Shown here in pieces: positions 38,868-51,880 of a stretch of 64,000 bases of DNA. The translations under genes were made by a program, and so were the position numbers. A model generated the notes under the pieces. That model ran no database searches. It saw nothing but the letters and a program-made list of their open reading frames with translations, and had not been told where the DNA came from. The stretch is from positions 186,001-250,000 of the forward strand of contig VZRS01009627.1 in the NCBI GenBank assembly GCA_013398055.1, written 5' to 3'. Each line of letters starts with the position of its first letter. The stretch's first letter is position 1. Source of the DNA: Ifrita kowaldi (Eukaryota > Chordata > Aves > Passeriformes > Cinclosomatidae).

Positions 38868-39113
38868 TGTGAGAAACTGTAAAGATTGGTGTCTTGAAAC
38901 TCTTTGGGTACATGTGTGAGGGGAAGGGGTGGGTCAGGCCTTGCCCTGGTGAGGCAGTGCCCTGCTCCACATCCCCCATCCCTAGAGCCTGTATCCCAGC
39001 CTGCTGCCAATCCCACCAGAGGCAATGCTCTACACCCACCTCTGGAGCTCTAACTCAGCTCCTGAAATGACCAGAAGTCCCGCCTGGGGGAAGGGCCCAG
39101 GAAGGCCAAGGGG

Positions 39114-39121
39114 TATTTAAG
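39114..39121 (+). promoter_or_regulatory. TATA-like box of the solo LTR
   Basis: TATTTAAG lies about 245 bases into the LTR, just after a GC-rich segment, where retroviral U3 promoters carry their TATA box. A start site would be expected around 39145-39155. Activity is unknown. Confidence 0.5.
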
Positions 39122-39415
39122 GCCAAACACAAGGCAAGCGCATGTCTTGACCCTGCCTCCTCTTGGAATTTCTATTAACTGAACTCTGCTGGAAACCAGG
39201 AGTTGGTAGCTGTATGTGTGCTTCTCTCTCTCTCATCTTCTCATCTTTTTTTCTTCTCCTAATTTACTTTTCTCAGAATTTTTGAGTAGCATAAAATCGA
39301 ACAGACTTAGAATTTGTTGAGCTGAATAGGCTAAATTAATGCTTTCAGAAGCATTTTGTGTCGAAAGAATGTTGCACTAAACCTTTTGCCAAAGCTCTGA
39401 TTTTATGAAGTTGCC

Positions 39416-39421
39416 AGTAAA
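39416..39421 (+). terminator. Polyadenylation-type hexamer of the solo LTR
   Basis: AGTAAA, a one-base variant of AATAAA, is followed by 'gtctttttttgtttgtgtgt', a T/GT-rich downstream element. It probably marks the R/U5 border of the LTR and may have been AATAAA in the original element. Confidence 0.5.
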
Positions 39422-39555
39422 GTCTTTTTTTGTTTGTGTGTTTTGACCTCTTGGGAATATGCTGTTGATATTTCTCCTGTGCGTCTAACTCAGAGTACGT
39501 GAACAACCATAAGCCCTTTTAAAAGCCTAATCCAGTGAGTTTTGGGGGCCTTACA

Positions 39556-39560
39556 GTCAT
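39556..39560. other. Target-site duplication, right copy
   Basis: GTCAT directly follows the CA end of the solo LTR and matches 38863-38867. Confidence 0.75.
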
Positions 39561-39596
39561 CCTTAGCTATATCTGAACTGTGGGACTGGGTACTTA

Positions 39597-39905
39597 TCAC
39601 AGAATGATAGAATACTTTGGGTTGGAAGGGACCTTGAAGACCATCTTCACGAGACCATGTTCCAAGCCCCTGCCATGGGCAGGGACACCTTTCACTAGAC
39701 CAGATTGCTCAGAGCTCCACTTCAACACTCCCAGGGATTGGGCTGCCACAGCTTCTCTGGACAACCTGTGCCAGTGCCTCATCACCCTCACAATAAAGAA
39801 TTTCTTCCTAATATCCAATCTAAACCTACTCCTTTTCAGTTTAAAACCATTGCTCCATGTCCTTTCCTATGACATCATCTTGTCCCCTTATAACCACAGG
39901 GGAGC
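39597..39905 (-). mobile_element. CR1 LINE 3' fragment
   Basis: The plus strand shows 'agaatgatagaatactttgg', 'gttggaagggaccttgaaga', 'cccctgccatgggcaggga' and 'caataaagaatttcttccta', the reverse complement of a CR1 3' region of about 310 bp. On the minus strand the frame keeps family pieces such as RKKFFIVRVMRHWHRLSREA. It is 5'-truncated and lies only about 37 bases beyond the solo LTR's target duplication. The end near 39905 is approximate. Confidence 0.92.
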
Positions 39906-42253
39906 AAAGCAATGTTAGCTTTCCTCATACTTCTCCATGCAAAGCAGAACACTCCTCAAGGCAGTAGAGTAGGCTTGGAACATGTTGGAAATTTGTGAGA
40001 TCAGGATCTTAACATCCTCTGTGTGCATATTAGACAGATTAGGCGTAGCCTCGGTGTCGAGTTTTCCTTAGGAAATAAGAATATTTATCCTTTTTGAGAG
40101 TTTCTTGCTGTTCATCATCTGACAATATTTTGCATTAGCAGATGTCCTCAGCAACATGGTATTTTCAAGCACACAGAAGTACTGTGATTGACAGAAAACA
40201 GCTGGATGACATTTGGAATAACAAGGAATTCTGTGATCTGGGTTTTCTTAAATTTGCTTAGCCCACATGCAGTATTCCTTGCCAGTGAGGGCTCCTCTGC
40301 TAATTGCCAAGACTGCCTGTACCAGGTTGAGGAACTGTTTTGGAGGGTGCGCCCAGCAAATGGGCATGAGGCACAAATAGCAAATCCACTCTGAGCTGAA
40401 GAATCATAAGAGCCAAGTGTCCCCATTGTCCTTCCCACCCACCTTCTGCACCAAGTACTCATCAGTAGGTTAAAGCATCCAGTCTTTCACTTCTGAACAA
40501 AATTCTCTTTCCTGTGAACATTCTATGAGACAACTCTGGACTTTTTCTCACTACTGGTTTGATTGAAACAGATACCTAACATCCTGCAGGAATTTTAGAG
40601 CTATGGGATTAGTGGTTAGACCATGTGTTGGTTAATTTTCTGCTTGGCTGAGTCCATTATTGAACTAGATGCATCCCAGATTTTATTCATCTCCTGTGAT
40701 ACTATAGGAAGTCGTTTTCCACAAGGAACTCTATAGTGTCTATAGTAATTGTGAGTAATGTGACCTAATTATTGGATATTAATGTCACTGCTGAACGAGG
40801 TTGGCTTTTGTTTCTTGACTAATTCATAGTTAAACTAATTAGGAACAGTTTCTCCTGTCACTATCTAGCTGGTGATGAGCAAAAATATAGGAAAAGTGCT
40901 AAAAGAAGTCCTCAACATAGACTTTGAAGGCACCATTTTCCTTGATCTCCACCTTTGCTCCCACTGGCAAAGCACTCAAGCACAACCGAGTCTTCCATTA
41001 TGTCACGGAAAGCTCCTGAAGATGGATACGGCTGTTATGGCTACTTCATTGTGGCATTGAATTCTAAAGTGACATTGCAACAAGAAGAATGAAAGGATTA
41101 CTTGTATCAAATCAGATAGTCAAGTATATATTTTGCCTTTAATTTTTTTTTTTTTAAGCCTTGAAGCTTCAATTAGTTTTTCAACCAAATGCATTACAAA
41201 TGTATGCTATTTGCACATATTACTTTCACTTCCTTTGAAAAATGTTAATCCTTCTTTTTCCCAGCACCTCTGGGCACAAACCACAGCAGCTCTTTAAAAT
41301 GGCCTTCTGAAACAAGAAACTATGTTTTTTTCATCTAATTCAGTATCTCAGTTATGTCAAGTAAAGGTGACACACCAAGCAGAAGCCTTGAGGTCCTCGG
41401 GCACTTGTTTCGATTTCAAAACCTGCATTTATAAATTTGATCTTCAGTTTTATAGTTTCTGTAACGCAGGTTCAAACAAAATTTATGGCTACCTTTCCAT
41501 TATAAATGTTAAGATATTCTTTCTACCCCACCCCAGTGACGATACTTGCAACAAAGTGTTTATCAGGCATTAGCAATGACTCATCTAAAGTATTAATACA
41601 AATATTGAGTTCAGTTATGCAACTCCCCCATAGTTACTGCTGTTTTTTTCGTCAAGAAGTATCTTTAAATTCATCACTCCAAAGAAATTACACTGATCTT
41701 TCCCCACCCACCCATGCATAAAATTGTCTTTATAAGGTGTCCTCAAAAACCAGAGGAGATGTGGAGATGTCCCATTTATCAAATTTTCTGAACTTTTTTG
41801 GTTTTCATTCTTAACAGCTCTTTTGAACATTGTGAGCTTCTCCAGCTATTAAAGCTTCTCAAAACCATCTCATCAACATTTTCCCATTTCTTTTTCCACA
41901 ATAGCTATAGAAAAACGAGTGAGTAAATAGCAACGGTTTTATGGCTGCAATTACTACCTACCAGGCTGTTTATAATAATTTTGTTGCTTTTATTGCTCCC
42001 TTCTCGGGCTTATTGAAGCCACCTTTTCTCCTGCTGTATGTTCGCTTTCTGGCAGATGACAGGAGCTTTCCTGGCACACATTCAGAAGGCCAGAACTTTC
42101 TGTTTGTTTCTCATTGCAATGAAAAAATAAATATTTTTTGGGTTTCTGGGAGTACAGATTTTGGATTTATTTCTATAAGTTTAGTTTAGGGGTTTGTCTC
42201 CTGTGGAGGAAAGGTGTTCTTGGGTTTTGGTGGGTTTTGGGATTTTTCAGGCA
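39906..42253. other. Unique non-coding sequence
   Basis: No gene or repeat was recognised. There is a T run at about 41143-41156. Open frames are short and overlap on both strands. Confidence 0.6.
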
Positions 42254-42405
42254 GGGAGTAGATGCCTTATCCCTAAAATCATTCAAGGTCAGGTTGGACA
42301 GGATTCTAAACAACCTGATCTAGGTGAAGATGTCCCTGGTCATGGCAGGGGCTTGGACTAGATGGCCTTTAAAGGTCCATTCCAACCCAAACCATTCTTT
42401 ATTCC
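42254..42405 (+). mobile_element. CR1 LINE 3' end fragment
   Basis: Sense-orientation CR1 3' end: 'gtagatgccttatccctaaa', 'aggtcaggttggacagga', 'aacaacctgatctaggtg', 'catggcaggggcttggacta' and 'ccattccaacccaaaccatt'. The frame ends in the family C-terminus (ALSLKSFKVRLDRILNNLI). The terminal octamer repeat is degraded (attctttattc). 5'-truncated. Confidence 0.92.
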
Positions 42406-44456
42406 GTGGTTGCTGTTACTAACTAGTTCTGCTCTATGGTATTTCAGTTGATGTCAAGGCATCGACTTGGGTGCTTAAAATTTAGTACGTATTTAAGTGT
42501 TTTGTTGGATTAGAACCCTCAGCTAACTGCTAGAAATAAATTCTTCTGCCTTTGTGAGAAAAATTAGCAGAACACATAAACTCATGAATTTATTAGCATG
42601 AAAATCGTTTAAGTATGTTAACAAGCACGGTTTGGTTCTTTCCTTTCTGTTGGAATATTGTTATGGGCAGAAGAGAAGGAGAAATGGTCAAGTTTGCAAT
42701 CTGGACAATAATGCATTTTAGATACAATGGCTGAACCCTCCAAACTCCAGGCTGATTTTATTAAAGGACTGTAGCAGGATGTAAAAATCAGCACATTAAG
42801 CTATTCTATTTTCTGGTGGAAAAAATTATATTTTGTGGATATACAGCCAGAGTTTTATTCTGGTTTGCATTATCCCATTTTACTGAAAGCAAGAGCATAT
42901 CATTAGATCCAGGTAACACTTTCTTAGTTAATCTGTAGGCAGAGCTCTGCCTTATTAACCCCCTATCCATAAAATATTCGGAGCAGCCTTTCAGTATTGT
43001 GTATTTTGTGGTAAGTGCACACTGACATGATCTCCCAGCTGCAGGGAGATTCTCCTGAGCAGGCTACATATAGATAGACTCTTATGCTGTTCAATGTTGC
43101 ACAGATCAGAAAAAGAGACCAAGAGAGTTCGAGATATTTCAGCGTATTTATCCCCATTGTATATTATTTTTGTTAGGTTGTTTTTTTGGGTTCTTTTAAC
43201 TGTTACAGTGATCAAAGTCAATTCACCTACTAAATGGTTCAAGTACAAATTAAGTGTTGGCATGTCTTGTCAGGATTGGTATTTCCAAACATAAAACAGC
43301 AGTGGTCCTTCAAGGGCAACTTACAGGGCCAATTACTGCAAGCATACCGGGTCTGTAGTCAGAGCACAGTGTTAGACAGATATAACAAGTACACAATTAC
43401 AGTGAGTGGGACTAAGGAATAAGGAATTCTAGCAAGAAGAAAACCTGAGGTTCACATCCTAAGTGCTGAAAGGGTTGATTGTGCACAAACTGGATGGAAG
43501 AAACTGCAACGTGAAGTCAGAAGAGCGAGTTGGTAAGCCAGAATAAATGTGTGGGTTGTAGTTTCCTACAGTCAGCCAAGTCTTTGCTACGTGAGGGCTA
43601 CTGGTCCGTGGAGCTGGCAGGATGTTTCCTCTCCATCCGGCAGAAAACCCAGGAATGATGCTGGACATCACTTACTGGTTTTTTTGTTGTTGTTGTGCAG
43701 GAAGCTGAGCTAAATTGATGTACCTGTGCATAAGACACAGTGATCCAAAAGTCTTAAAAAAAAAGAGTTTTATCTGAAACTGGTGCCATCCATCTAGAAA
43801 TAGCCATTACAGCTCCCCTTGTTCATCATCATGTGTTTATGACAGTCTGTTTAAAAAGCTGCATCGATTTGCACCATGCTTTTGCAGGGTTGAGATGACT
43901 GAACATTTTCAAGACAGGTTTTGGGAGCTGGAGGGAAAGGGAAGGAAGAGAAGTGGTTTTCCTGGCGGTTTGTTCTGCAAACTGAACTCAAAATGAATGT
44001 GAACGTTCATGTTTCATGGCTTGCGCAGTAGTAAGAGTTGCAAGGATTTGGTAAAAAGAGCTCAGTTAAAAACTGTGTAATCCTGACATTGGTTCTGACT
44101 GACAAATGGCACTGTTAAGGTGAAATTCAATGTAGGTGAGTGAAATTCACCCATTCCTGCTTTTTGACTCCTATTATAATAGCAAGGAAAAGGAATCATT
44201 TTCAGTTTTGCTTCCTAGAACTTTAAATTCAAAGCCTTCATTTCAGAAAGATCATTTTTCTTGAACGAAAAATTTCAGCTGTTTTCACTTTTCAGCTTAA
44301 AAATCTGATCTGACTTGTCCCATGCTTCCTTTGGAATCGATGTAATAAGTTATTTTTAGAGAAAACTGAAAACTCGCATCTCAAAGCATTTAAAAATATT
44401 TTAGAGGTAGATCCACACTTGGTGTGCTTAATCAGAATATTTATTAGACAATGAGA

Positions 44457-44485
44457 ATAACTTTATTCAGGATAACTTTATTCAG
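44457..44485 (+). repeat. Tandem duplication, 14-base unit
   Basis: ATAACTTTATTCAG occurs twice, exactly, separated by one G (15-base period). A small slippage-type duplication in unique DNA. Confidence 0.85.
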
Positions 44486-47400
44486 ATGCAGTTTTCTTTA
44501 ACTGCGTTGGCACTAAGGGAAAAAATGTGCAAAAGTATGAAGATCTGTTCATGACTAATATTAAAAGTCAATTTTAATAGAAGTGTATCTGAATACATAC
44601 TCAGTAGAGCCTGTTCAGCTAATAATGTTACAGAAAACTTCAGGGGAAACCCCAGGCTGACTGTCTCTGACCAGCACGTGAGATCATCCAAAGATGTTTC
44701 TTTGGGAAATTGTTTTTTTTGGGCAAATGAAGTTGAAATCCTGCAAAGTGTGTGGATTGGCCACAAGCATTTCTCGAGCAGGACAATCCAGGGATGTTGT
44801 CTATTTACAGATGTTACATGAAGGGAGCTGAGAATTCAGAGACACGTTTTAAGGCTCTAGGCAGGAGGAATGGGAATGTTTAGCACTGGAAAATTTGGCA
44901 AGGGCTTGTAATTGGGAATTTGGCAACACCGTGTTACACCTATGTGAGCAAACCACAATCTAGGTGATGGAGTGAATCAGTTCTCACATGAAATAGGAAC
45001 TCATTTGAGCTTCCAACAAAATGGGCCTTTTTCTAACCTTAATGCTTTATAAAACTGGGGTTTTTTTTCCTTTTTCTTTCTTCAGGAGTCTGTTATTTCT
45101 GTTTCTGGAAAAAAATATCAGAAATCTAAATGCTACTGTAGCATCAGAAAAGAAAAATTTTGGACATACTTCTAAAGCATAGACACACAGATAAAGGAAG
45201 CTGTGGAAAGCTTACAAGGAAGGTCACTCCTGAGATTCAGTCCAGTTTTTCATTCTCAGGGTGATTACGTACTTTGGACAACGTTAACATAAACATCCAG
45301 TCACTTGAGTTGTTATTCAAGCTGAAACTCTGAACGTTTGTGTTTTTTTCATCAGCAGATCCGTTCTTCTTGAAGTTTCCAGCCCCATTAATTACAGCCA
45401 GACATGTTTTTTGCGTAGCACTTGATATAATGAGATATAATCCCCATCTGGGCACTTGCAAAGAGTAATTGCACCATTTGCAAGATACTGCAAGATTTAT
45501 AGTAGCATCTCCTAATATCTCGCAATACGAATAACTCTGTCTTACTGTGAGAGGTAAATTGGCACAATCACACAATACAGCAAAGTTTTGCAAAATATCA
45601 TATGTTATCTCACACGAAAACTATGAAATTATTGCCCGTCACTTTTATATGTTTATTACTGATTATTCTTCAAGGCTGTATTTCAAATCTATTGCTTGTG
45701 AACATGAAAAAATCCAGACTTAACAGAGTACAGTTAGAAATGAAATATTGTGTTTGCTGAGATATCAGCATAGAGACCTCAGCAATTTTTTAAATGGGGA
45801 AATTGAATTATAGGTGCCAAGGGCTGAGAAGCCAGAAGTAAATGTAGTAATATAACCTACATCTTAAGGTGGAAAATGGTCTCACTGAATATAATGATCC
45901 CTCAGAATCTGAAAATTACGCACCTTTCTGCAAATATGAGACGAGTTTTCCTGTCCATTCTCATTTACGTCTTTACCAGATGCTGAGGCTTCATGCAGCT
46001 TCCAGGAATCCAATATGTCCAGAAATGTCTTTCAGTTGGTTACAGCAGACTGCTTCCATCTGTGTCCGCAAAGAGAACCATTGTCCATTGACCCTTCAGC
46101 CGTTTGAGGCAGCTGGTGAGCCTGGAAAACCAATGCAACAGCATCTGGCTACAGCACCACCACCACTGGGGACAGCCAGAAGTCTATGGCTAGGTTAAAC
46201 TATGTTATATATACACTGCTCTGGTTTACAGGGACAAGGGAACCTGTCTGGTTATCCATAATACTCCGCAGCCAAGAAACTTACATCTAGCCCGTGCAGA
46301 AGAGGGCTATATGACTTTATCTTCACTTAGCCTCAATGTCTGCAGGTTTTTACTCCACCTTCATGCTCAGTAGTTGGGCCCAGTCTCATATCCTTATTTA
46401 AGACTGCTTTTGTCCTGTTTTCATCAGAAAACTCAGTGCAAGAAGGAAGGCTTGGTCTCATTACACGTCTCATCCCCTTCCAGGTGTGGGCCACAGCTCC
46501 TCTTCCAGCACCTCTTGCCTCCTGGCTGGCAGCACACATCAAGGATGCAGCCTGCACACTGCGGACGTGGCTTTAGGAGGATCTGCTGCCCTTTTCACAC
46601 CACTTCCCCCCAGAAATGCCATGCTGCTTGAGAAGGATTTTGAAGCTTTCACAGCTTACTTATTAGGGAAAAAAAAGTCATCTGGTAGAAGGAGAAAACT
46701 CATGCTCTTAGTGATATGACTCTAAATAACCACACTTAAAATGAAATCAAAGCCTGTATCTTGGGACAAGTATGCCAGCTTCCAGGAGATGATGGAATTT
46801 TTTTCGTGGCAGACTTATCACTGGTTTCCTAAATGAACCAAGATAAACAGAATAAACCCTTTCATGTGGTTTCTGTGATTAAAGCAAGGTCCTCAAGTTG
46901 GCAGCCTATCATGGGTGGGTTCAAAGTGGAAATGGGAGCTGGCTTTTTTCTTTCTTTCAGAGGATCCCGCTGCTGTTTGTACGTAGTCCATCTTGGTGAC
47001 TGGCATAGGATGGAATACATGCCGTCTGTGGGCTTGGAAATCTCATGGCAGTAATCAGGAGCTCTCTGGTCCTTATGGCAGGCATCAAATGGGCTACTGC
47101 CAGGTCTTTGAACTACAAAAATAAACAGGGAATAGAACTCCATTGTTTTGGCGAGGCCCGGTCGTCTGTCTTGGAGCATGCTCTGGTGAGAGTGTTTAAC
47201 TTGGACTTTGTCCATCACATATGGTAGCTGCAAGAGTGGAAGAACAGAACAATGTTAGACAGTGCATTTAATGGTGTGCTGTCTTACAGGTCCTCAGGAA
47301 ACTGTTACTCCCATTTTCTCTCCTAGGACTCAGAGCTCTTCCCTCTCTGCTGAGCTTCTGTGTAAGTGGATGGGTAGTGAAGCAACATTGTGACTTCTAT

Positions 47401-48119
47401 GTACAACTGTCTTATTTCTTTAGTTTTGGATTTTTTCCTTTTTTTTTTCGTGGATTAGTTATTTGATACAGAGAAATGAGAAGAGTACGATAGAAAGGAT
47501 AAATTCCCTAGTACAACTCCTTTGTTTTATGTCACTTTGGGAATGTAAAGCAGCCATGAACTCAGTTCCTGGTTATTCCAAGTTATCAGAATGGCACAAA
47601 TCACTGGAAAGGCTGCTTTGTATTCTGAATCTTTGGAAAGTCATTCAGAGTAACTATGTTCAAATTCGAGGTACATTTCCCACACTTTTTAATGATCAGG
47701 CTATGTTCTGAAATGGAAAGATTGGAGTGAAAATTGAGTTCTCAAGCAAACCCTTGACCAAATTAAAACTATTTTATTTAGCTTTAAAGCAGTGAAATTT
47801 CCTTTATCATGAAAATTCCTTTGTTGAGAGCTTGCTGGCTCTACTGCTGCACAGAAACAGTGTGGGAAATACACGGTGCAGGACGTGAATGTGAGACAAA
47901 GCTCTTCTCTTTGCCCAGTCTGCAGTGGTGGCCAAGCCAGTGGCCAGCCACAGAATAAAGGCTGAGACAGTGACTGCTGCTGCCAGGGTCTTCCACACCT
48001 TCCTCCCAAGGAAGGACATAGTGGTGTGCACATCCTTTCAGAGCGTTAATTATAAAATAAAAAGGAGGATACTGTAGGCTCTGTTGAAACAAATGAGGGT
48101 GGAGAGGGATAGCTCATGA

Positions 48120-48440
48120 TGTTGCTTGTTTGGCATAGTGTCTGATTCCTCTGAACAACAAGCGATGCATATTGTGGTAAAAGCCGTCTAATTAACTTAG
48201 CAAAATGCAGGTCAATGCCAGAGATTGTGCCATTTAGTTAGCTGCATCAGAGAGCTTTAAATAGAAGTTACAACTCTGTCTTTACTCAGCTCCATAGCAT
48301 TAGAAAGAGCTTCTGACAGAGCTGATGCTATTTTACATTTGCAATAACAGTTCTCCGGGCTGGGGTTTTGCATTTAGCGTTAAAAAAAGCATGTTGATCA
48401 CATCTGATTAAAGTTACATTTGCATAAATACTCATTGGAA
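48120..48440. promoter_or_regulatory. Possible conserved enhancer-like segment
   Basis: This repeat-free segment carries several motifs typical of developmental enhancers: TAATTA (48189-48194), an octamer-type ATTTGCAT (48418-48425), an E-box CATCTG near 48401 and an AT-rich CTTTAAATAG near 48255. Low repeat content and balanced composition recall conserved non-coding elements. The assignment is inference only; conservation could not be tested here. Confidence 0.22.
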
Positions 48441-51400
48441 TGGAAGAAGTAACTCACCCTTGTTTATGGTCCAGATGCTTATTATACTGCTGTGCTCTGT
48501 TTCTCTGCTATGGTTTACTTCTAAGGTACAATGGCAAGAGAAATACATGGGAAAATACATTTTAAAAGCTGTGTTTTTGTGATTTCTCTCCTAACTGAAA
48601 CCAGGAAATACTAAAAATATCATGTGTATGAGGTGGTGTTGGAAAGCCTGATTCCTAGAAGAAATCACTGCAGATGTATGTGGCTGAGTAGAGTAACTTT
48701 TGGGATTTCATCTTCAATTACTCACCCTTTATGCATAAATAAAAATTACATGCATATAGTGGAACTACACAAAGACTGGGGGCTGGAAGGCAGAAATCTG
48801 GTCCCCTGAACTTCTGTTGCCTTTTTTCTTGTTCTCTTTGCATGTAATAGTTACAAAAGCCATCTCCCTTGTTTGAGTACATGACGTGAATGAGCAGAAT
48901 ACTTGACATGAGCCTTCAGGCTCACAAACAGGTCTTGAAAGACAAAACTCTTCAAATCCTTCCTTAAAGAGGTAGATTTACGTGGCTGGTATGATGCCCA
49001 GCTCTGTTTCTGGTGGTTTTCTATGACAGTTAGATGATTAAAATCAGTCTGTTGGTATCAGGCTGGGGCCTTGCTGCAGAAGTGCTCTGGCACACTTCCT
49101 TCTTTTTCTTCTCAAACTCCATCAAATAAGCTGGTTTATTCTAAAATCCCGAACATGATTTCTGAACTGAAAATTTTTTATCTCCTTCTAGAGTTTACAG
49201 TCTGCAGATGCAATATCCATCTCCATTGCTTTGACTTGCACAGTATCTTTTCTTAAAAACACTTTACCCTCAAAACCTGGTGTTTCTTGGTAGTATTCGT
49301 ATCCAAAGTGTCTTTTATGGATCTGAGTGTTTTGTTTTGGCTCATAGCTATTTCAGTAAAAAATATATTTTTTTCCACCTGTATCTTTCTTTTTCTGGTG
49401 ATTACGCTGTTTCAGCTAGTCCAGGGATTTCCTCAGATCTTTGAGTTTCCAAGTAACCACTTGGTTAATTAATATTACTCAGCTGTACAGAAGGATTCAC
49501 TCTAGAGTAATCACCTTGCCTAACTGGAAGAAAATTGTCTGGCACATGAGTGTAGCATCTTTGGCAAATACAAGTAAACTTTATAAGTTTAAAAATCTTT
49601 ATTCTGTGTAAGAAAGGTTAAGGTGCTGTGATTTCATTTTGAACAGTAGGCTACTGTATGTTGTTATAAGATGATCTGACTTGCTGATGTTTTATATTTA
49701 ATTCCCCGCAATGCAAAGCATTGTAGTGAAGAAAGAGACTGGACTGGAATGATAGTATCCACCCTGTTCTTACTTCAGGTAAAAAGCATTTTTAGAGTGA
49801 ATTTGAAGAGAAAATGCAATTAAAGTCTTCAAGAACTTACCTATTTATTCATGAAATCTCGAATATAGACATAAATGTTTGCTACAGAACACAAATCCAC
49901 CCCTCATAGACTGTGCCCATATTTTCCTAGGAACACAAGTAGTATATTATCAAATAACCCAAAATATATTTCTTGGAACTCATAGGAGGCTTGTTAGTTC
50001 AAAGACCACTACAGAGCCAACATGCTCACTTTGTTGTTTCATGTTTTTCAATATTAGGAAATGAAAATTAATAACTGAGAATAAATTAAGTTACTAATAA
50101 ATCTTCAAAGCATCTCCACTCTTCTGATTTTAATTATGTAATTGATAATTGTGAAGATCAAAGATTCCCCTGGTACTGATATAGTTTCTACAAATTAGTG
50201 CTAGGACAAGATATGCATATGTGTATAGAAGAACTAAAGATTTGTTTAAAAAATGGACGCAAAAAAGATTTATATTACATTTTTAATCTATTTCCTAAAT
50301 CATGTTATTAACAGTGGAGTGCAAGTATTTATAATTCAACATAATTTATTCTGCCAGATACCTGCTGATGTTTTAATTCTTGAAGAGAGTGATTTGTCAT
50401 TTCCTAATATTCTGTAATTAGACAATTTGAGTGAGGAATTATATTTCATTACCTCAATTTGAGACTAAGAAATGTCCTTTATGTAAGATACACCAATGAA
50501 AATTTACCAGGTTATTAAAACTCAAAAAGCAGGAGATACAGGTAGTGAGGCTGAAAGAATCGTTTGCTCGTGTTAGGAAGATCAAAGAGAAGAGGCATTT
50601 AAAAGTCCTGTTTGGCTTTGGGTTTGCAGATGTAAGAGACTTGAGAGGGTTGTGTCACATACAAACCTTTCTAGCAGCACGTGTAAGCCATAAACCGTGT
50701 TGCAGTTTGAACATTTAACTTAATGTGCTGTAAAAGAGAACACTTAGACATGCCAGATAAGTCCTGTATCTTAGGTCTTACTCACCTCACTTGGTTTTCT
50801 TCATTGTTTAAAGAATTTAATGGTTCTAGACGACCTTCTCCCCAGATTATAAAATTTAGGTATTGAGATTCATAGCTCTCACTGGTTTTGGGGTGCTTTT
50901 AGATTCACATAGGGGTCTGGGAGAGCCCATTAAAAGTGTACCCGTCAGACCATAATATCTTGCAGCCAAAAGACATTACTGTTTGGAAACTGGGAGCAGG
51001 AATTATGTAACACTGAGCATATAAACCCCTGAAGACCAGTTTACTTAGGATTGTTAGTGGTGTATCTAAAGGGAGGGGAAAGAAAATTTAGGAGATAGGA
51101 AGGAGAGCGATGTGAATTGCTAGAGCACAAACCAGACTTGGAACATGAAAGAGAGGAACACTGTGCCAAAGTAATTAGATGATATAAGCATAAGGCAGGA
51201 AAGTCAGCCAGCACTTATCTCCATTTATAAATAACGCTTCTGGACACTTCTTCCCATCCCTTTTAGAGATGAATATTCTGCTGTAAACCAGACCTGCTCT
51301 AAACATCAGAGTCTCACTTAGCCTGGATTAACCTGGTGGTTCTCAGCAGGATGTGACGAGGTCAGAGCAGCACAGTATATCTCCCTGTTTTGAACACATT

Positions 51401-51758
51401 AGGTGTCAGTACTCGGGGGTTACACTTTTTGGTAAAGTTTGAACAGAGAACAATAGGAAGACATGAATCCTGGTTAGTCCTCTCTCATGAAGGAAACTAA
51501 TCCTGCTGAAGTGAACACAAAATCTGTTTTTACTCAACTGTAGCAGAAGAGCCCCTCCAAACATGAAACAGGAATTTGAACAAATACCCCTCATCAACTC
51601 TGAAATTTTCAAAGCTAACGTGGGGTCTGGATGCCTTAAAGCCCATTAATGGGAAGGGGTTATCTGTGGTCCTTATGAGGCTTTGGAAATGTCTCCTGCA
51701 GTGTTTAACTTGACAGAAATCGCTTGTATTTGATGCAACATTTCAGCATGGCTCAATA

Positions 51759-51880
51759 CTTTACTTTGCAGACAAAGTAGCTATTTTTTCCTAAAGGATT
51801 AATACCACAGACATGATTCTTTATTTTGCAGACAAAATAGGAGTTTCTTTCCCCCCTAAGGAATTAATACCACAGACATG
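51759..51880 (+). repeat. Imperfect tandem duplication (about 60 bp x 2) with hairpins
   Basis: Two adjacent copies (51759-51818 and 51819-51880) share ctttaNtttgcagacaaaNtag at their starts and 'attaataccacagacatg' at their ends. The second copy is about five bases longer in the middle. Each copy opens with a perfect 7-base-pair stem around a CAGA loop: TACTTTG/CAAAGTA in copy 1 (51762-51779) and TATTTTG/CAAAATA in copy 2 (51822-51839). The two differences between the stems fall on the same base pair (C-G versus T-A). Confidence 0.85.

Larger units (their letters stand above)
38868..39555 (+). mobile_element. Solo LTR of an endogenous retrovirus (ERVL-like), 688 bp
   Basis: The element starts TGTGAG and ends CTTACA, near-perfect inverted ends (the reverse complement of the 3' end is TGTAAG). 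It is flanked by GTCAT on both sides. Inside is a standard LTR plan on the plus strand: a GC-rich U3 with 'gtcccgcctgggggaagggc' and a TATA-like TATTTAAG at 39114-39121. Next come 'ttggaatttctattaactga', a CT-rich stretch, and a polyadenylation-type hexamer AGTAAA at 39416-39421 followed by a T/G-rich stretch and a U5 of about 110-130 bp. No gag, pol or second LTR is adjacent, so it is a solo LTR left by recombination between two LTRs. I recall this U3/R sequence type from passerine genomes; the exact family name is not certain. The preserved ends suggest a younger age than the CR1 copies nearby. Confidence 0.85.

Noticed and set aside
46862..47233. 123-codon minus-strand open frame
   Set aside because: No known domain; shorter plus-strand frames overlap it. 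There is a good pyrimidine tract with AG near 46959 but no convincing exon.
47807..48031. Minus-strand frame with a basic N-terminus and a hydrophobic segment (MSFLGRKVWKTLAAAVTVSA...)
   Set aside because: It looks like a signal anchor, but hydrophobic stretches are common in random frames. No family match, no donor site and no downstream coding sequence were found.
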